Positions 36,938 to 47,164 of a stretch of 64,000 nt of DNA are shown in pieces; position 1 is the stretch's first letter, and each line of letters begins with the position of its first letter. The stretch lies in the NCBI RefSeq assembly GCF_009193155.1, contig NZ_VUKD01000003.1:434001-498000 (forward strand), given 5' to 3'. The translations under genes and the position numbers were made by a program. The stretch is from Georgenia subflava (GTDB taxonomy: Bacteria; Actinomycetota; Actinomycetes; Actinomycetales; Actinomycetaceae). The notes beneath the pieces were generated by a model that was given only the letters and a program-made list of their open reading frames with translations, was not told the DNA's origin and ran no database searches.

Positions 36938-37819
36938 TCAGGCGATGACCAGCTCGAGGGCCGCGACGAGCTCGGCGGCCAGGGCCGGGGCGGCGGCGAC
37001 GGTCATCGCCGGGGACGCCGGCGCACCGCCGAGCCCGGTCATCGTCCCGCCGGCCTCGGTCACGACCAGCGACCCCGCCGCCATGTCCCACGGGTTCAGC
37101 CCGGTCTCGTAGTAGGCGTCGAGGCGTCCGTCGGCGACCAGGCAGAGGTCGATGGCGGCCGACCCGATCCGGCGGATGTCGCGCACCTGCGGGAGCATCC
37201 GCGCGACGACGGCGGCCTCGCGGGTGCGCTGGGCGACGGTGTAGCCGAACCCGGTGCCGACCAGCGCCTGCCCCAGCGGGACGGCCGGGCGGACCGTCAG
37301 AGGCTCCCCGTCGCGCCACGCGCCCCGCCCCAGCCCGGCGGTCCACGTCGTGCCCCCGGCGACGGCGTGCACGCAGCCCGCGAGCACGGTCCAGCGCAGC
37401 GGGTCCGCGCCACCGGCCACCACGGCCACCGAGACGGCGTAGGACGGGATCCCGTACAGGAAGTTGACGGTGCCGTCGATCGGGTCGACCACCCAGGTGA
37501 GACCGGAGGTGCCGGCGACGACGCCGTCCTCCTCGCCCAGCACGCCGTCGTCGGGGCGGGCCGCCGCGATCCGTTCCCGCAGCAGGGTCTCGACCTCGGT
37601 GTCGACGGCGGTGACCACGTCGTTGACCGACGACTTCGTGGCCGCCACCCCGCCGTGGTCGCCCGTGCGGGCGCGCACGTGGTCCCCGGCCGCGCGGGCG
37701 AGCTCCTCGCAGAGCGTCATCAGGGACTGCGCGTCCGTGCCGTCGGGGAACGTGGCGGCTTCGTGCCGGACGGGTTCGGTTGCACCGCGGGCGTGCGGCT
37801 CGGAGCGCTGGTCGTTCAT
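36938..37819 (-). CDS. Inositol-monophosphatase family protein (SuhB-like)
   Basis: Mg-dependent, Li-sensitive-type phosphatase of 293 residues. Metal-binding motifs are in order: LGEEDGV (Glu pair), WVVDPIDGTVNFLYGIPSYA (DPxDGT) and the C-terminal GLNPWDMAAGSLVVTEAGG (WD). The substrate could be myo-inositol 1-phosphate, histidinol phosphate or fructose 1,6-bisphosphate; the sequence alone does not decide. Located next to sepH in many actinobacteria. ATG 37819 follows GGAGGACC; the divergent sepH start lies 131 bases away. Confidence 0.92.
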   Translation of the reverse strand: MNDQRSEPHARGATEPVRHEAATFPDGTDAQSLMTLCEELARAAGDHVRARTGDHGGVAATKSSVNDVVTAVDTEVETLLRERIAAARPDDGVLGEEDGVVAGTSGLTWVVDPIDGTVNFLYGIPSYAVSVAVVAGGADPLRWTVLAGCVHAVAGGTTWTAGLGRGAWRDGEPLTVRPAVPLGQALVGTGFGYTVAQRTREAAVVARMLPQVRDIRRIGSAAIDLCLVADGRLDAYYETGLNPWDMAAGSLVVTEAGGTMTGLGGAPASPAMTVAAAPALAAELVAALELVIA

Positions 37820-37950
37820 GGTCCTCCCTGGGTGGCGCCGGTCACAGGCCCGGCTGCCACCATTGTCCGACACGCGAACACACCTCCACCAATCCCTCAC
37901 GGCGGGCCGTGCAGGTGGCACCCTCGTGCTGAGAACCTCGAGGAGGAACC

Positions 37951-39165
37951 ATGGTTGAGCTCGAACTTCTCGGGCTGCACGGTGACGGCGAGCACCTCAC
38001 GCTCACGGACGAGGACGGCCGGCGGTACCGGCTCGACATCGACGACTCGTTGCGTGCAGCAGTCCGCCGGGACCGCCCCGGGCTCGAGGCGCTGCGCGCC
38101 GCCGGTGAGTCCGCGCTCCGGCCGAAGGACATTCAGGCGCTCATCCGTGCCGGCGCGTCCGTGGCGGAGGTGGCCGAGCAGTCCGGCCTGCCCGCCGAGC
38201 ACGTGCGCCGCTACGAGGGCCCCGTCGTCGCCGAGCGCAGCTGGGTGGTCCAGCAGGCCCAGGCCCAGCGCCTGGGGCACGAGTCGGACGCGCCGCGGCT
38301 CGGAGATCTCGTGGTGGACCGCCTCGCCGCGCGCGGGGTGGAGGCCGGCTCCCTCGAGTGGGACGCGGTGCGGCGTCAGGGCGCGCCGTGGGAGGTCATG
38401 GTCACCTTCGTGGCCGGGGAGCGTGAGCGCGAGGCCCGCTGGCAGGTGGACCTCGCCGCCAGGACGATGCACGCCGTCGACGACGAGTCGCGCTGGCTCT
38501 CCGAGACCGATGTCGGTCCCGGGGCGCCCCAGCGCCGCCACCTGAGCCCGGTCGGCGCTCGCTCCCGGGTGTTCGACGTCGAGGCCGAGGAGGAGCGGCG
38601 TCGGACGAGTCCGGCCGCCGCATCGACCACGTCGGCCGCGTCGGCGAGCAGCGCACCTGCCGCCGGGGGGCCGGACGGCTCGCCGACGGAGACGTTGCTG
38701 GCCGAGCTCGCCGCCCACCGCGGCACCCGCGGCGAGCTCCAGCCCGAGCTCGAGCCGGAGGACGAGGACGGCGAGGGCCTGTGGGGCGCCCACCCACCCG
38801 CATCCCGGCCCGAGGAGGCGACGGACGCGCACGTGCTGGCGCTCCCGCGGCGTGAGCCGGCCGCGTCGGTCGCGACCGACGAGCCGGGCACCACTCCCGC
38901 GCTGCCCGCCGAGGACGCACCCGCGGCGCTCGAGCGGGCCGGCGCGAGCGAGCGGCCGACCGCCAGCGACCGCCCGACCCGGGGCACCGACCGCCCGACC
39001 CGGGGCACCGACCGCCCGGCCGGCGGCACCGACCGCCGGTCCGCGCGGGAGGCGGCGTCGTCGGAGAGCGCCGCGGAGAAGCCTGCCAGGCGGCGCCAGC
39101 GCCGTACCGCCCGCCGGAGCGTCCCCAGCTGGGACGAGATCGTCTTCGGGGCTCGCCCCGAGTAG
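37951..39165 (+). CDS. sepH: SepH, FtsZ-binding cell division regulator
   Basis: Actinobacterial septation protein, 404 residues, that stimulates FtsZ assembly. The conserved N-terminal DUF3071 domain covers about residues 1-175: ELELLGLHGDGEHLTLTDED, LRPKDIQALIRAGASVAEVA (helix-turn-helix that contacts FtsZ), VRRYEGPVVAERSWVVQQAQ and WEVMVTFVAGEREREARWQV. The C-terminal half is long, disordered and Ala/Glu/Pro/Arg rich, with a short tandem repeat (DRPTRGT, DRPTRGT, DRPAGGT) near residues 346-365, ending in SVPSWDEIVFG, the conserved SepH tail. ATG 37951 follows GAGGAGGAACC. Confidence 0.94.
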   Translation: MVELELLGLHGDGEHLTLTDEDGRRYRLDIDDSLRAAVRRDRPGLEALRAAGESALRPKDIQALIRAGASVAEVAEQSGLPAEHVRRYEGPVVAERSWVVQQAQAQRLGHESDAPRLGDLVVDRLAARGVEAGSLEWDAVRRQGAPWEVMVTFVAGEREREARWQVDLAARTMHAVDDESRWLSETDVGPGAPQRRHLSPVGARSRVFDVEAEEERRRTSPAAASTTSAASASSAPAAGGPDGSPTETLLAELAAHRGTRGELQPELEPEDEDGEGLWGAHPPASRPEEATDAHVLALPRREPAASVATDEPGTTPALPAEDAPAALERAGASERPTASDRPTRGTDRPTRGTDRPAGGTDRRSAREAASSESAAEKPARRRQRRTARRSVPSWDEIVFGARPE

Positions 39166-39198
39166 AGGCCCGGAGCAACCGCCTGGGGCAGGCTCCGG

Positions 39199-39852
39199 TC
39201 AGTCCGCCGAGGTGCCGAACGGCAGGGTGTCCGGGCTCAGGCTCGCCGCCCGTGCCGCGGCGGCGGTCTCGCGCCGCACGTGGTGGCGCCGGCACAGCAC
39301 CTCGTACCCGACCTCGGCCGCCCGGTCGGTGTCGCCGATCACCACCTGCTCCCCCTCGGTGACCATGAGGCCGTCGAGGGTACGGGCGTTGTGGGTGGCC
39401 CGGGCGCCGCACCAGCACAGCGCCTCGACCTGGAGGCGCTCGACCCGGTCGGCGAGCTCGAGCATGCGTGCCGAGCCGGGGAACAGCCGGGTGCGGAAGT
39501 CGGTCGTGATGCCGAAGCCGAAGACGTCGACGCCCATCTCGTCGACGAGCCGTGCGAGCTGCTCCACCTGGGTCGGCGAGTAGAACTGCACCTCGTCGCA
39601 GATGAGGTAGTCGACGCGGCCGCCGCGGGTGCGCCGGCGCACCACCTCGTCCCAGAAGTCGGTGCCGTCGGTGACCTCCACCGACGGCACCGCCAGGCCC
39701 AGCCGGGAGGACAGGATCGCCTCGCCGGCCCGGTCGTTGCGGGAGAAGATCAGTCCCTCCCGGCCCCGGGCGGCGTGGTTGTGGTCCATCTGGAGGGCCA
39801 GGGTGGACTTGCCCGAGTCCATCGTCCCGGAGAAGAAGACGAGCTGGGCCAC
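39199..39852 (-). CDS. tdk: Thymidine kinase
   Basis: Type II thymidine kinase, 217 residues. P-loop FFSGTMDSGKSTLALQ, the DEVQFYSPTQVEQL Walker-B/lasso region and the DFRTRLFPGSARMLELAD segment are clear. Zinc ligands are present as CWCGA and CRRHH rather than four cysteines. GTG 39852. It is the last gene of a minus-strand run; its start lies 36 bases after the stop of the phosphodiesterase-like gene in a 13-base direct repeat. It salvages thymidine to dTMP, relevant because dut is missing from its usual place in this window. Confidence 0.94.
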   Translation of the reverse strand: MAQLVFFSGTMDSGKSTLALQMDHNHAARGREGLIFSRNDRAGEAILSSRLGLAVPSVEVTDGTDFWDEVVRRRTRGGRVDYLICDEVQFYSPTQVEQLARLVDEMGVDVFGFGITTDFRTRLFPGSARMLELADRVERLQVEALCWCGARATHNARTLDGLMVTEGEQVVIGDTDRAAEVGYEVLCRRHHVRRETAAAARAASLSPDTLPFGTSAD

Positions 39853-39888
39853 CTACACCACCCGCCCGCGGGTCCGGAGCTCGGTCAC

Positions 39889-41037
39889 CTACACCACCGT
39901 CCTGAGCAGCGGGACGGCCATCTCGTCCTCCGTGAGCGCGCCGTGCATGCCGACCATCTCCAACGACGCCGGCGGCTGGGTGCGCGAGTCGACGACCGCC
40001 TCCCGGCCGCGCATCACCGCGACGACGTCACCCACCGTCGCCACCCGGTCGGGGGCCACCTCGCCGAGCAGCCCCGAGGCGACGAGCTCGTCCCGCTGGA
40101 CGACCCACGCCGTCTCCCCCAGCTCCGCCTGCCAGCGCAGCGCCACGTCCGCGGCGGTGCCCGGCGCCGTGTAGACGTGGCTCGCGCGCGGCTCGCCGGC
40201 AACGAGCTCGACGTCCTGCGCGAGCGCGGGGGTGGTGGCGACGTCCGTGCGGGTCGTGACGTCGACCATGCCGTGGTCCGCCGTGACGAGCAGCAGGGTG
40301 TCCCTCGGTAGCGACCGGGCCAGGCGGGCCAGCTCGCCGTCGGCGGCCGTGACCTCCTCGCCCCACTGCCACGAGCCCCAGCCGTGCTTGTGGCCGATGT
40401 GGTCCACGTCCCCCCAGTAGAGGTAGACGGCGGCGACGTCCGGGCGCCGCAGCTGGGCGGCGGTCACGTCGACCCGGTCGGCCAGCGACTCGGCGGAGAC
40501 GGTGCGCATCCCGCGCAGCGCCGCCTCGGTGAGGCCGGAGCCTACGAAGCGGGCGGGCCCGACGCTGACGACCTCGGGCAGGTCCTCGCCGGCCCCGCGC
40601 CGGCGGGCGAGCTGCTCGAACAGCGTGTCGCGGCGCTGCCAGGCGCGCGGGGTCAGCCCGGTGCCCTCCCAGCGGATGAGGTTCAGGACGCCGCCGTGGC
40701 CGGGGTCGCGGACCGAGTAGCCCAGCATCCCGGTGACACCCGCCAGCTCGCCCGTCCCGACGGCGGTGACGGCCGTGGCGGTGGTGGACGGGAAGGTGCT
40801 GCGCAGGGTCACGGCGTCCGGCAGGTGCGAGCGCAGGAAGGGCGCGTGCCCGCCACGCTCGGTCAGCATCCGCATCCCGAGCCCGTCGACGAGCACCACG
40901 CACACTTTCGGGGCGGTGGGCAGGCCGAGCTCGGCCCGGTCGTGCGCGCCGGTGGTCCCGTTCGAGGCCGTGGTCAGCCCGACGGCGTCCAGGGCCGCGG
41001 ACATGACGGCGCGTACCTGCGGAGCATGCTCGATCAC
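39889..41037 (-). CDS. Alkaline phosphatase/nucleotide pyrophosphatase superfamily protein
   Basis: Soluble metalloenzyme of 382 residues. The metal and nucleophile sites of the NPP-type fold are visible: VCVVLVDGLGMRML (first Asp), TFPSTTATAVTAVGTGELAG (Thr nucleophile in STTA), YWGDVDHIGHKHGWGS (DxDHxGH) and VTADHGMVDV (DH). This is the actinobacterial phosphodiesterase-like family found beside DUF5998 and thymidine kinase; its substrate is unknown. GTG 41037 overlaps the DUF5998 stop by four bases. Confidence 0.9.
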   Translation of the reverse strand: MIEHAPQVRAVMSAALDAVGLTTASNGTTGAHDRAELGLPTAPKVCVVLVDGLGMRMLTERGGHAPFLRSHLPDAVTLRSTFPSTTATAVTAVGTGELAGVTGMLGYSVRDPGHGGVLNLIRWEGTGLTPRAWQRRDTLFEQLARRRGAGEDLPEVVSVGPARFVGSGLTEAALRGMRTVSAESLADRVDVTAAQLRRPDVAAVYLYWGDVDHIGHKHGWGSWQWGEEVTAADGELARLARSLPRDTLLLVTADHGMVDVTTRTDVATTPALAQDVELVAGEPRASHVYTAPGTAADVALRWQAELGETAWVVQRDELVASGLLGEVAPDRVATVGDVVAVMRGREAVVDSRTQPPASLEMVGMHGALTEDEMAVPLLRTVV

Positions 41038-41618
41038 GCCTGGCTGCCCCGGCTGCCGGCGGTCGCGCCGGACAGGGCCCGCGCGAAGCCGAGCGCCCCC
41101 GCCAGCGCCCCCGAGCCCTCGGCGTGGGCGCTGACCCGCACCTCCACGCCCTCCGGAGTCATGGTGCCGGTGTAGCCGTGGTCGGCCTCGCAGTCGGGGT
41201 CGCCGCAGGTGGCGGGCACCAGGTCCATGCTCTGCGCGGTCCCCCAGCTGATGGCGACCGTCAGCTCCTGGGTCTCCATGCCGCGGGACCGGGCTGGCTC
41301 GCTGACCCCGTGCGTGAGGGCGACCGAGCGGACCTCCGACAGGGCGACCGACTCGGTGGTGGCGAGCGCGGCGGGGCGGCCGTCCGCCCCCGGCGCGTCG
41401 TCCACGTGCGCCACGACCAGGCGGGTGGGGGTCAGCACGAGGGCCGTGAGGTGCCGGAACACCTCCGTCTCGTCGAAGGTGGTCTCCGGGTGCACGAGGA
41501 AGGACGACACCGGCTCGTCGGCCAGGGCGACGTCGATCACCCCGGCGACGACGTCGGGGTAGTACCCGGCGAGATTGAGGTCGGAGCGCAGCTGCTTGGC
41601 GAGGTTCGTCACTGGCAC
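41034..41618 (-). CDS. DUF5998 family protein
   Basis: Actinobacterial protein of about 194 residues, unknown function. Conserved parts: LAKQLRSDLNLAGYYPDVVA, EPVSSFLVHPETTFDETEVF, LTPTRLVVAHVDD and the end LVPATCGDPDCEADHGYTGT. GTG 41618 (VPVTNLAK) is preferred; GTG 41612 is possible. It starts four bases after the stop of the acetyltransferase gene and overlaps the next gene, so all are in one operon. Confidence 0.9.
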   Translation of the reverse strand: MPVTNLAKQLRSDLNLAGYYPDVVAGVIDVALADEPVSSFLVHPETTFDETEVFRHLTALVLTPTRLVVAHVDDAPGADGRPAALATTESVALSEVRSVALTHGVSEPARSRGMETQELTVAISWGTAQSMDLVPATCGDPDCEADHGYTGTMTPEGVEVRVSAHAEGSGALAGALGFARALSGATAGSRGSQA

Positions 41619-41622
41619 CCGG

Positions 41623-44433
41623 TCATTCTCCCACCCCGGGCGCGTCGGCGTCGTCCCTCTCCCCAGCGGGTCCCCGGACACCCGGCTCGTCCGGCAGCAG
41701 CGGTGCCGGCAGCGCGCGTCGGCCCGCGTCCTGACGCACCGGGTGGGCGATCTCCACGACGGCAGAGGTGATCGCGGTGCCCCGCTCCCCCACGATCACG
41801 GGGTTGAGCAGCACCTCGGCGACCTCCGGCAGGTCGTCGGTCAGCATCGACACCCGGGCGACGACGTCCTCCAGGGCGGCGACGTCCGCGGCCGGGAGCC
41901 CCCGGTGCCCGAGCAGCCGCGGCGCGGCGCGGACCGAGTGCACCATCTCGCCGACGTCCGCCGCGGTGAGCGGCGGGATCCGGTAGGACACGTCCCCCAG
42001 CAGCTCGGTGGCGTCCCCGCCGAGACCGAAGGCGACGACGGGGCCGTACAGGTCGTCCTCGGTGCCGCGCACGACGCACGCCACCCCGGGCGCCGCCATC
42101 GCCTGCACCTCGTACGCCGACTCGCGGCCGAGCACCGCCACGGTGCGTGCGCGCATGTGCGCCATCGCGTCCCGCAGGGCGTCGGAGTCGTGCAGGTCCA
42201 GCCGCACGCCCCCCAGGTCCGCGCGGTGGCGCAGCACCTCGTTCCCGGACTTCAGCGCGACCGGCCAGCCGAGCGTGTTGGCGGCGGCGACGGCGGACGC
42301 CTCGTCGGTCACCGTGGCGGCGGGCAGCAGCTCGATGCCGTAGCAGGCGAGCAGTCTCGCGGCGGTGGCGCCGTCCAGGCGTTCCCGGCGTCCGGGCGGC
42401 AGCTCCTCCAGCGTGGCGGCCAGGACGTCGCGGGCGCGGACCGGGTCGATCCCCGACGGGGAGACGAGCGGGTCCCCCGCCCCGGCCCGCCACCCGGCGT
42501 GGCGCACGGCTCCGGCGAGGGCGGCGACGGCGTCCTCCACGGTCGTGGTCGACGGCACCGTCCGACCGTCCGCGGTCAGGGCGGCGGTGAGCCCGTGCAG
42601 GCCGTGCGCGCTGGCCACCCAGGTGCGGGTGTCGTGCGCGGCGGCCCGGGCGATCGCCGCGGCCACCTCGGGGTCGGTCCGGCCCAGGGGCGGGGAGTGC
42701 GCCACGACGACGGCGTCCCAGTCGTCCCGGGCCGCCAGCTCCGTCAGCGCCGCGGCGTAGGCGGCTCCGCCGGACAGGGGCTCGAGGACCACCGGCCGCC
42801 CGGCGACCGCGAGCCCCTCGGCGGCGGCGACGTCGGTCACCAGGGCGGCGAGGGAGGCCGAGGACGAGACGACGGCGGTGCGGGGCCCGGCGGGCAGCGG
42901 CTGGGCGAGCAGCAGCGCGGCGATGTCGAGCATCTCGCGCGCGGTCCTGGCGCGCACCACGCCGGCCTGGCGCAGCATCTCGGTGAGCACCCGCTGCGGC
43001 TGGGTCGAGGTGCGTACGGCATGACCGGGCGGGGTGGCCTGGCCGGTCTGCCCGGAGACGACGGCGACGAGCGGTTTCGTCGCGGACAGCCGCCGGGCGA
43101 TCCGGGAGAACTTGCGTGGGTTGCCGATGGACTCCAGATAGACCGCCCCGACGGCGGTGGGGTCGTGGGCGGACCAGAACTGCAGCGTGTCGTTGCCGGA
43201 GACGTCGACCCGCAGCCCGGAGGAGAGGAAGCTCGCAACCGGCAGCCCGCGCCGGGCGGCCGTCGAGCGCAGCGCGAGCCCGGCGGACGAGGACTGGCAG
43301 AACAGTCCGACGCCACGCTCGGCCGAGGCGTCGGCAAGGGCGCCCGGCTCGCCGGCGTCGGGCGCCAGGCCGACCCGCTCGGTCCACAGCGAGGCGTTGT
43401 AGCGGCCGGCCGGGCCGTTCCCGACGACGCCGTAGCTCGCCGGGCCTACGAGCCGGATGCCGGCGGCCCGGGTGCGGCGCAGCAGCTCGCGCTGGTGCGC
43501 CATGCCGGCCGGCCCCTGCTCGCCGAAGCCGTGCGAGAGGACCACGAGGGCGCGGACGCCCGCGGCGTCGAGCGCGGGCACGGCGGCGACGACCTCCCGC
43601 GCGGGCCCGGCGACCACCGCGAGCTCGACCGGTCCCGCCACCTCGCCCACGTCCGCGTGGTTGACGGCCTGCCCGCCGGCCGCGTCCGGCAGCCCGACCA
43701 GGTGGAGCGGTCCGGTGAAGCCGCCGGCGAGCACCGAGCGGGCGGCCGCGGTGGCGAGCACGTCCCCCTCGGCGCCGTCCGGGCCGAGGCGGGCGACGAG
43801 GAGGGAGCCGGCGGACAGGACCGTGCGCATGCTCAGCGCCTCCGCGTGCCGCTCCCGCTCGGCCATCACGCGCCAGGAGCGCTCGGTCTCCTCGATGCTG
43901 AAGGCGACGGCCAGGACGCCGTCGTCGACGGACTGGTCGACGTCGTATCCGGCGTCGGAGAAGACGCGGATCATCCGCGCGTTGGCGGGCAGCACGTCGG
44001 CGACGAAGCGGTGGATCCCCCGCTCGCGGGCGGCCGCGGCGAGGTGCTCGAGGAGCACCGAGCCGAGCCCGCGACCCTGCTCGGTGTCGGCCACGTAGAA
44101 CGCGACCTCCGCCTCGCCCCGGCCGATCGCGTCGAAGCGGCCGACGGCGCGGATATCGCTGCCGTGGGTGAGCACGAGGGCCACCCGGTCGTGGTGGTCG
44201 ACGTGGGTGAAGCGGTGCAGGTCCTTGTCCGTCAGCCGGGCCATCGGGGCGAAGAAGCGGAAGTACACCGACTGCTCGGACTGCGCCAGGTGCATGCGCT
44301 GCAGCGCCTCTGCGTCGCCCGGCAGGATGGGGCGGATGTGCATCGTGGCGCCGTCGCGCAGCACCACGTCGGCCTCCCACTCGGCGGGGTAGGCCTCCCC
44401 CGGACGTCCGTGCGCCGTCGTGCCCCTGTCCAT
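41623..44433 (-). CDS. GNAT acetyltransferase fused to ADP-forming acyl-CoA-synthetase-like domains (Pat-type protein acetyltransferase)
   Basis: Large protein of 936 residues. An N-terminal GNAT domain (about residues 18-190: [40 protein letters not shown]) is followed by CoA-binding and succinyl-CoA-synthetase-like domains ([25 protein letters not shown]) and a C-terminal ATP-grasp domain ([41 protein letters not shown]). Proteins of this class acetylate lysines of acyl-CoA synthetases; the synthetase part usually lacks activity and senses ligands. GNAT at the N-terminus is the actinobacterial order. ATG 44433 has a TAGGCT -10 box eight bases upstream (44442-44447), suggesting a leaderless transcript. 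Divergent from the parC-like gene. Confidence 0.9.
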   Translation of the reverse strand: MDRGTTAHGRPGEAYPAEWEADVVLRDGATMHIRPILPGDAEALQRMHLAQSEQSVYFRFFAPMARLTDKDLHRFTHVDHHDRVALVLTHGSDIRAVGRFDAIGRGEAEVAFYVADTEQGRGLGSVLLEHLAAAARERGIHRFVADVLPANARMIRVFSDAGYDVDQSVDDGVLAVAFSIEETERSWRVMAERERHAEALSMRTVLSAGSLLVARLGPDGAEGDVLATAAARSVLAGGFTGPLHLVGLPDAAGGQAVNHADVGEVAGPVELAVVAGPAREVVAAVPALDAAGVRALVVLSHGFGEQGPAGMAHQRELLRRTRAAGIRLVGPASYGVVGNGPAGRYNASLWTERVGLAPDAGEPGALADASAERGVGLFCQSSSAGLALRSTAARRGLPVASFLSSGLRVDVSGNDTLQFWSAHDPTAVGAVYLESIGNPRKFSRIARRLSATKPLVAVVSGQTGQATPPGHAVRTSTQPQRVLTEMLRQAGVVRARTAREMLDIAALLLAQPLPAGPRTAVVSSSASLAALVTDVAAAEGLAVAGRPVVLEPLSGGAAYAAALTELAARDDWDAVVVAHSPPLGRTDPEVAAAIARAAAHDTRTWVASAHGLHGLTAALTADGRTVPSTTTVEDAVAALAGAVRHAGWRAGAGDPLVSPSGIDPVRARDVLAATLEELPPGRRERLDGATAARLLACYGIELLPAATVTDEASAVAAANTLGWPVALKSGNEVLRHRADLGGVRLDLHDSDALRDAMAHMRARTVAVLGRESAYEVQAMAAPGVACVVRGTEDDLYGPVVAFGLGGDATELLGDVSYRIPPLTAADVGEMVHSVRAAPRLLGHRGLPAADVAALEDVVARVSMLTDDLPEVAEVLLNPVIVGERGTAITSAVVEIAHPVRQDAGRRALPAPLLPDEPGVRGPAGERDDADAPGVGE

Positions 44434-44602
44434 GACCAGCGAGCCTATCCAGCACCCCGACGCCGGCACCTCCAGGCGGCACCCGACGGCGGCACTCCCC
44501 GACGGCACCCAGCGACACCTGCCGGCGCACCTGGCGGCGGCGTGCTCAGGTCCGCCCGCGCCGCTGCACGGGTTCGGCCCGATCGTCAGGGACAATCACC
44601 CC

Positions 44603-47065
44603 ATGGCCCGGAAGACCCCGACGACTCCCCCTGCGGTCGACGAGAAGATCGTCGACATCGACGTCTCCAACGAGATGCAAGGCTCGTTCCTGGAGTACGC
44701 GTACTCCGTCATCTACTCGCGTGCCCTCCCCGACGCCCGTGACGGGCTCAAGCCCGTGCAGCGCCGGATCCTGTTCCAGATGGACGCCATGGGGCTGCGG
44801 CCGGACCGCGGCCACGTGAAGTCCGCGCGCGTGGTCGGCGAGGTGATGGGCAAGCTCCACCCGCACGGCGACTCCGCGATCTACGACGCCATGGTGCGGA
44901 TGGCCCAGCCCTTCTCGCTGCGCCTGCCGCTGGTCGACGGCCACGGGAACTTCGGCTCCCTCGACGACGGCCCGGCCGCCTCGCGGTACACCGAGGCGCG
45001 GCTGACCCCGGCCGCGCTGGCGATGACGGCGGACCTGGGCGAGGACGTCGTCGACTTCGTCCCCAACTACGACAACCAGCTGACGCAGCCGTCGGTGCTG
45101 CCGGCAGCGATCCCGAACCTGCTGGTCAACGGCGCCACCGGCATCGCGGTGGGCATGGCCACCAACATGGCACCGCACAACCTCGTCGAGGTCGTCGCCG
45201 CTGCCCGGCACCTCATCGCCAACCCCGACGCGAGCCTGGACGACCTCATCCGGTTCGTGCCCGGCCCGGACCTGCCCGAGGGCGGCAAGATCGTGGGGCT
45301 CGAGGGCGTGCGCGAGGCGTACGCGACCGGTCGCGGCAGCTTCCGCACCCGGGCCACGGCGCGCATCGAGAACATCACGGCGCGCAAGAAGGGCATCGTC
45401 GTCACCGAGCTGCCCTACATGATCGGGCCCGAGCGGGTCATGGAGAAGATCTCCGACCTCGCCAAGGCCGGCAAGCTCCAGGGGATCAGCAACATCCAGA
45501 ACCTCACCGACCGGCACCACGGGCTACGCGTCGTGATCGAGGTGAAGAACGCCTTCAACCCCGAGGCCGTGCTGGAGCAGCTCTACCGGCTCACGCCGAT
45601 GGAGGAGTCCTTCGGCATCAACAACGTGGCCCTCGTGGACGGCCAGCCCCGCACCCTTGGCCTGCGGGAGCTGCTGCAGGTCTTCGTCGAGCACCGTCTG
45701 ACGGTGGTGCGCCGGCGTACCACGTACCGGCTGAACCGGGCCACGGAGCGGGCGCACCTGGTGGCCGGCCTGCTCATCGCCATCGCGGACATCGACGAGG
45801 TCATCGCCGTCATCCGGACCTCCGACGACGCCGAGGCCGCCCGCGTGCGTCTGATGGCCGTCTTCGACCTCTCCGAGCCGCAGGCCGACTACATCCTCGC
45901 GCTGCGCCTGCGACGGCTGACCAAGTTCTCCCGTCTCGAGCTCGAGGCGGAGCGGGACGAGCTGGCCCGCCAGATCGAGGAGCTGCAGGCGATCCTCGAC
46001 TCCGAGCAGCGGCTGCGCACGGTCGTCTCCGACGAGCTGGCCGCGGTGGCCAAGGAGTTCGGCACGCCGCGGCGCACCGTGCTGCTGGAGCACGCCGGCG
46101 GCCCGGCCACCCAGGCCGCGGCGGGGCAGCCCGCCGGACGCGGCGCGGTGCCGCTGGAGGTGCCGGACGACCCGTGCTGGGTGCTGCTCTCGGGCACCGG
46201 ACTGCTCGCCCGCACGGCCGACGGGGACGCGCCGCTGCGCGCCGGTGCCCGCGTCGCCCACGACGCCGTCACCGCGGCCGTGCCGGCGACCGCACGTGGG
46301 CACGTGGGCGTGGTGACGTCCGCCGGGCGCATCGTGCGGCTGGACGTGCTGGACGCGCCGGGGCTTCCGCCGACCGGGTCCGCGCCGGGGCTCTCCGGCG
46401 GTGTGCCGGTGACCGAGCTCGTGACCCTGGAGAAGGGTGAGGAGGTCGTCTCCCTGGCACGCCTGGACGCGGACGCGGCGCCGCTGGTGCTGGCCACCGC
46501 GCAGGGCGTCGTCAAGCGCGTGACGGCCGACCGGCCCTCGAACAAGGACAGCTGGGGCGTCATCTCCCTGCGGGAGGGCGACCGGGTGGTCGGCGCCGGG
46601 CACGCGGCCGAGACCGACCGGCTCGTGCTCATCAGCTCCGACGCCAGCCTCCTGCGCTTCGACGCCTCCGCCGTGCGCGCCCAGGGTCGCTCGGGGCAGG
46701 GCGTGGCCGGCATCCGGCTCGCCGCGGACGCGTCCGTCATCCATCTCGCCGTGGTCGCCGCCGACGACGTCTCCGCCTCGGTGGTCGTCACCGTGGCCGG
46801 GACGACGGGTGCGCTGCCCGGGACCGTGCCCGGCAGCGCCAAGGTCACACCGCTGGACCGCTACCCCGCGAAGGGGCGTGCCACCGGCGGCGTCCGGGCG
46901 CAGCGCTTCCTGCGCGGCGAGGACTGCCTGCAGCTGGCCTGGGTGGGCCCGGAGCCGGCCCGTGCGGTGGGCTCGGGCGGCCAGGCGGTCGCGCTGCCGC
47001 CGGTGGACGAACGCCGGGACGGCTCGGGCCACGCCCTGCCGGCACCGGTGGCCGCCATCGGCTGA
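44603..47065 (+). CDS. parC: Type IIA topoisomerase subunit A (ParC/GyrA family)
   Basis: Breakage-reunion subunit of 820 residues. [20 protein letters not shown] opens the winged-helix domain; the catalytic Tyr is in [15 protein letters not shown]. The quinolone pocket reads [19 protein letters not shown], with Ser and Asp at the two usual resistance positions, so a sensitive genotype is predicted. A coiled-coil gate ([20 protein letters not shown]) and a degenerate beta-pinwheel C-terminus follow. The DNA-wrapping GyrA box is not evident, and its location beside parE, away from dnaA, favours the second (topoisomerase IV-like) enzyme of actinobacteria over GyrA. ATG 44603 is in ATCACCCCATGG. 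Confidence 0.92.
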   Translation: MARKTPTTPPAVDEKIVDIDVSNEMQGSFLEYAYSVIYSRALPDARDGLKPVQRRILFQMDAMGLRPDRGHVKSARVVGEVMGKLHPHGDSAIYDAMVRMAQPFSLRLPLVDGHGNFGSLDDGPAASRYTEARLTPAALAMTADLGEDVVDFVPNYDNQLTQPSVLPAAIPNLLVNGATGIAVGMATNMAPHNLVEVVAAARHLIANPDASLDDLIRFVPGPDLPEGGKIVGLEGVREAYATGRGSFRTRATARIENITARKKGIVVTELPYMIGPERVMEKISDLAKAGKLQGISNIQNLTDRHHGLRVVIEVKNAFNPEAVLEQLYRLTPMEESFGINNVALVDGQPRTLGLRELLQVFVEHRLTVVRRRTTYRLNRATERAHLVAGLLIAIADIDEVIAVIRTSDDAEAARVRLMAVFDLSEPQADYILALRLRRLTKFSRLELEAERDELARQIEELQAILDSEQRLRTVVSDELAAVAKEFGTPRRTVLLEHAGGPATQAAAGQPAGRGAVPLEVPDDPCWVLLSGTGLLARTADGDAPLRAGARVAHDAVTAAVPATARGHVGVVTSAGRIVRLDVLDAPGLPPTGSAPGLSGGVPVTELVTLEKGEEVVSLARLDADAAPLVLATAQGVVKRVTADRPSNKDSWGVISLREGDRVVGAGHAAETDRLVLISSDASLLRFDASAVRAQGRSGQGVAGIRLAADASVIHLAVVAADDVSASVVVTVAGTTGALPGTVPGSAKVTPLDRYPAKGRATGGVRAQRFLRGEDCLQLAWVGPEPARAVGSGGQAVALPPVDERRDGSGHALPAPVAAIG

Positions 47066-47164
47066 GCCGCGGTCCTCGCGCGCCGGGGCAACGGACGGCA
47101 TCGCACGTCGCGCCGCGTCGCACGGCCGGCCGGCGCCGCGGAGATCGCCCGGCGGTCGTCGCTC

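Noticed and set aside
36019-36948. Long plus-strand frame overlapping the methyltransferase gene
   Set aside because: Arg/Gly-rich shadow frame; the methyltransferase in the other frame has clear motifs and a ribosome site.
39170-39197. Possible bidirectional terminator CCGGAGC...GCTCCGG between sepH and tdk
   Set aside because: Only seven-base arms with a long loop that competes with an internal GCCT/AGGC pairing; too weak to list.
44461-44560. Apparent CGGCACC repeats between the Pat-type and parC-like genes
   Set aside because: Matches are six to eight bases with variable spacing and are common by chance at this GC content.
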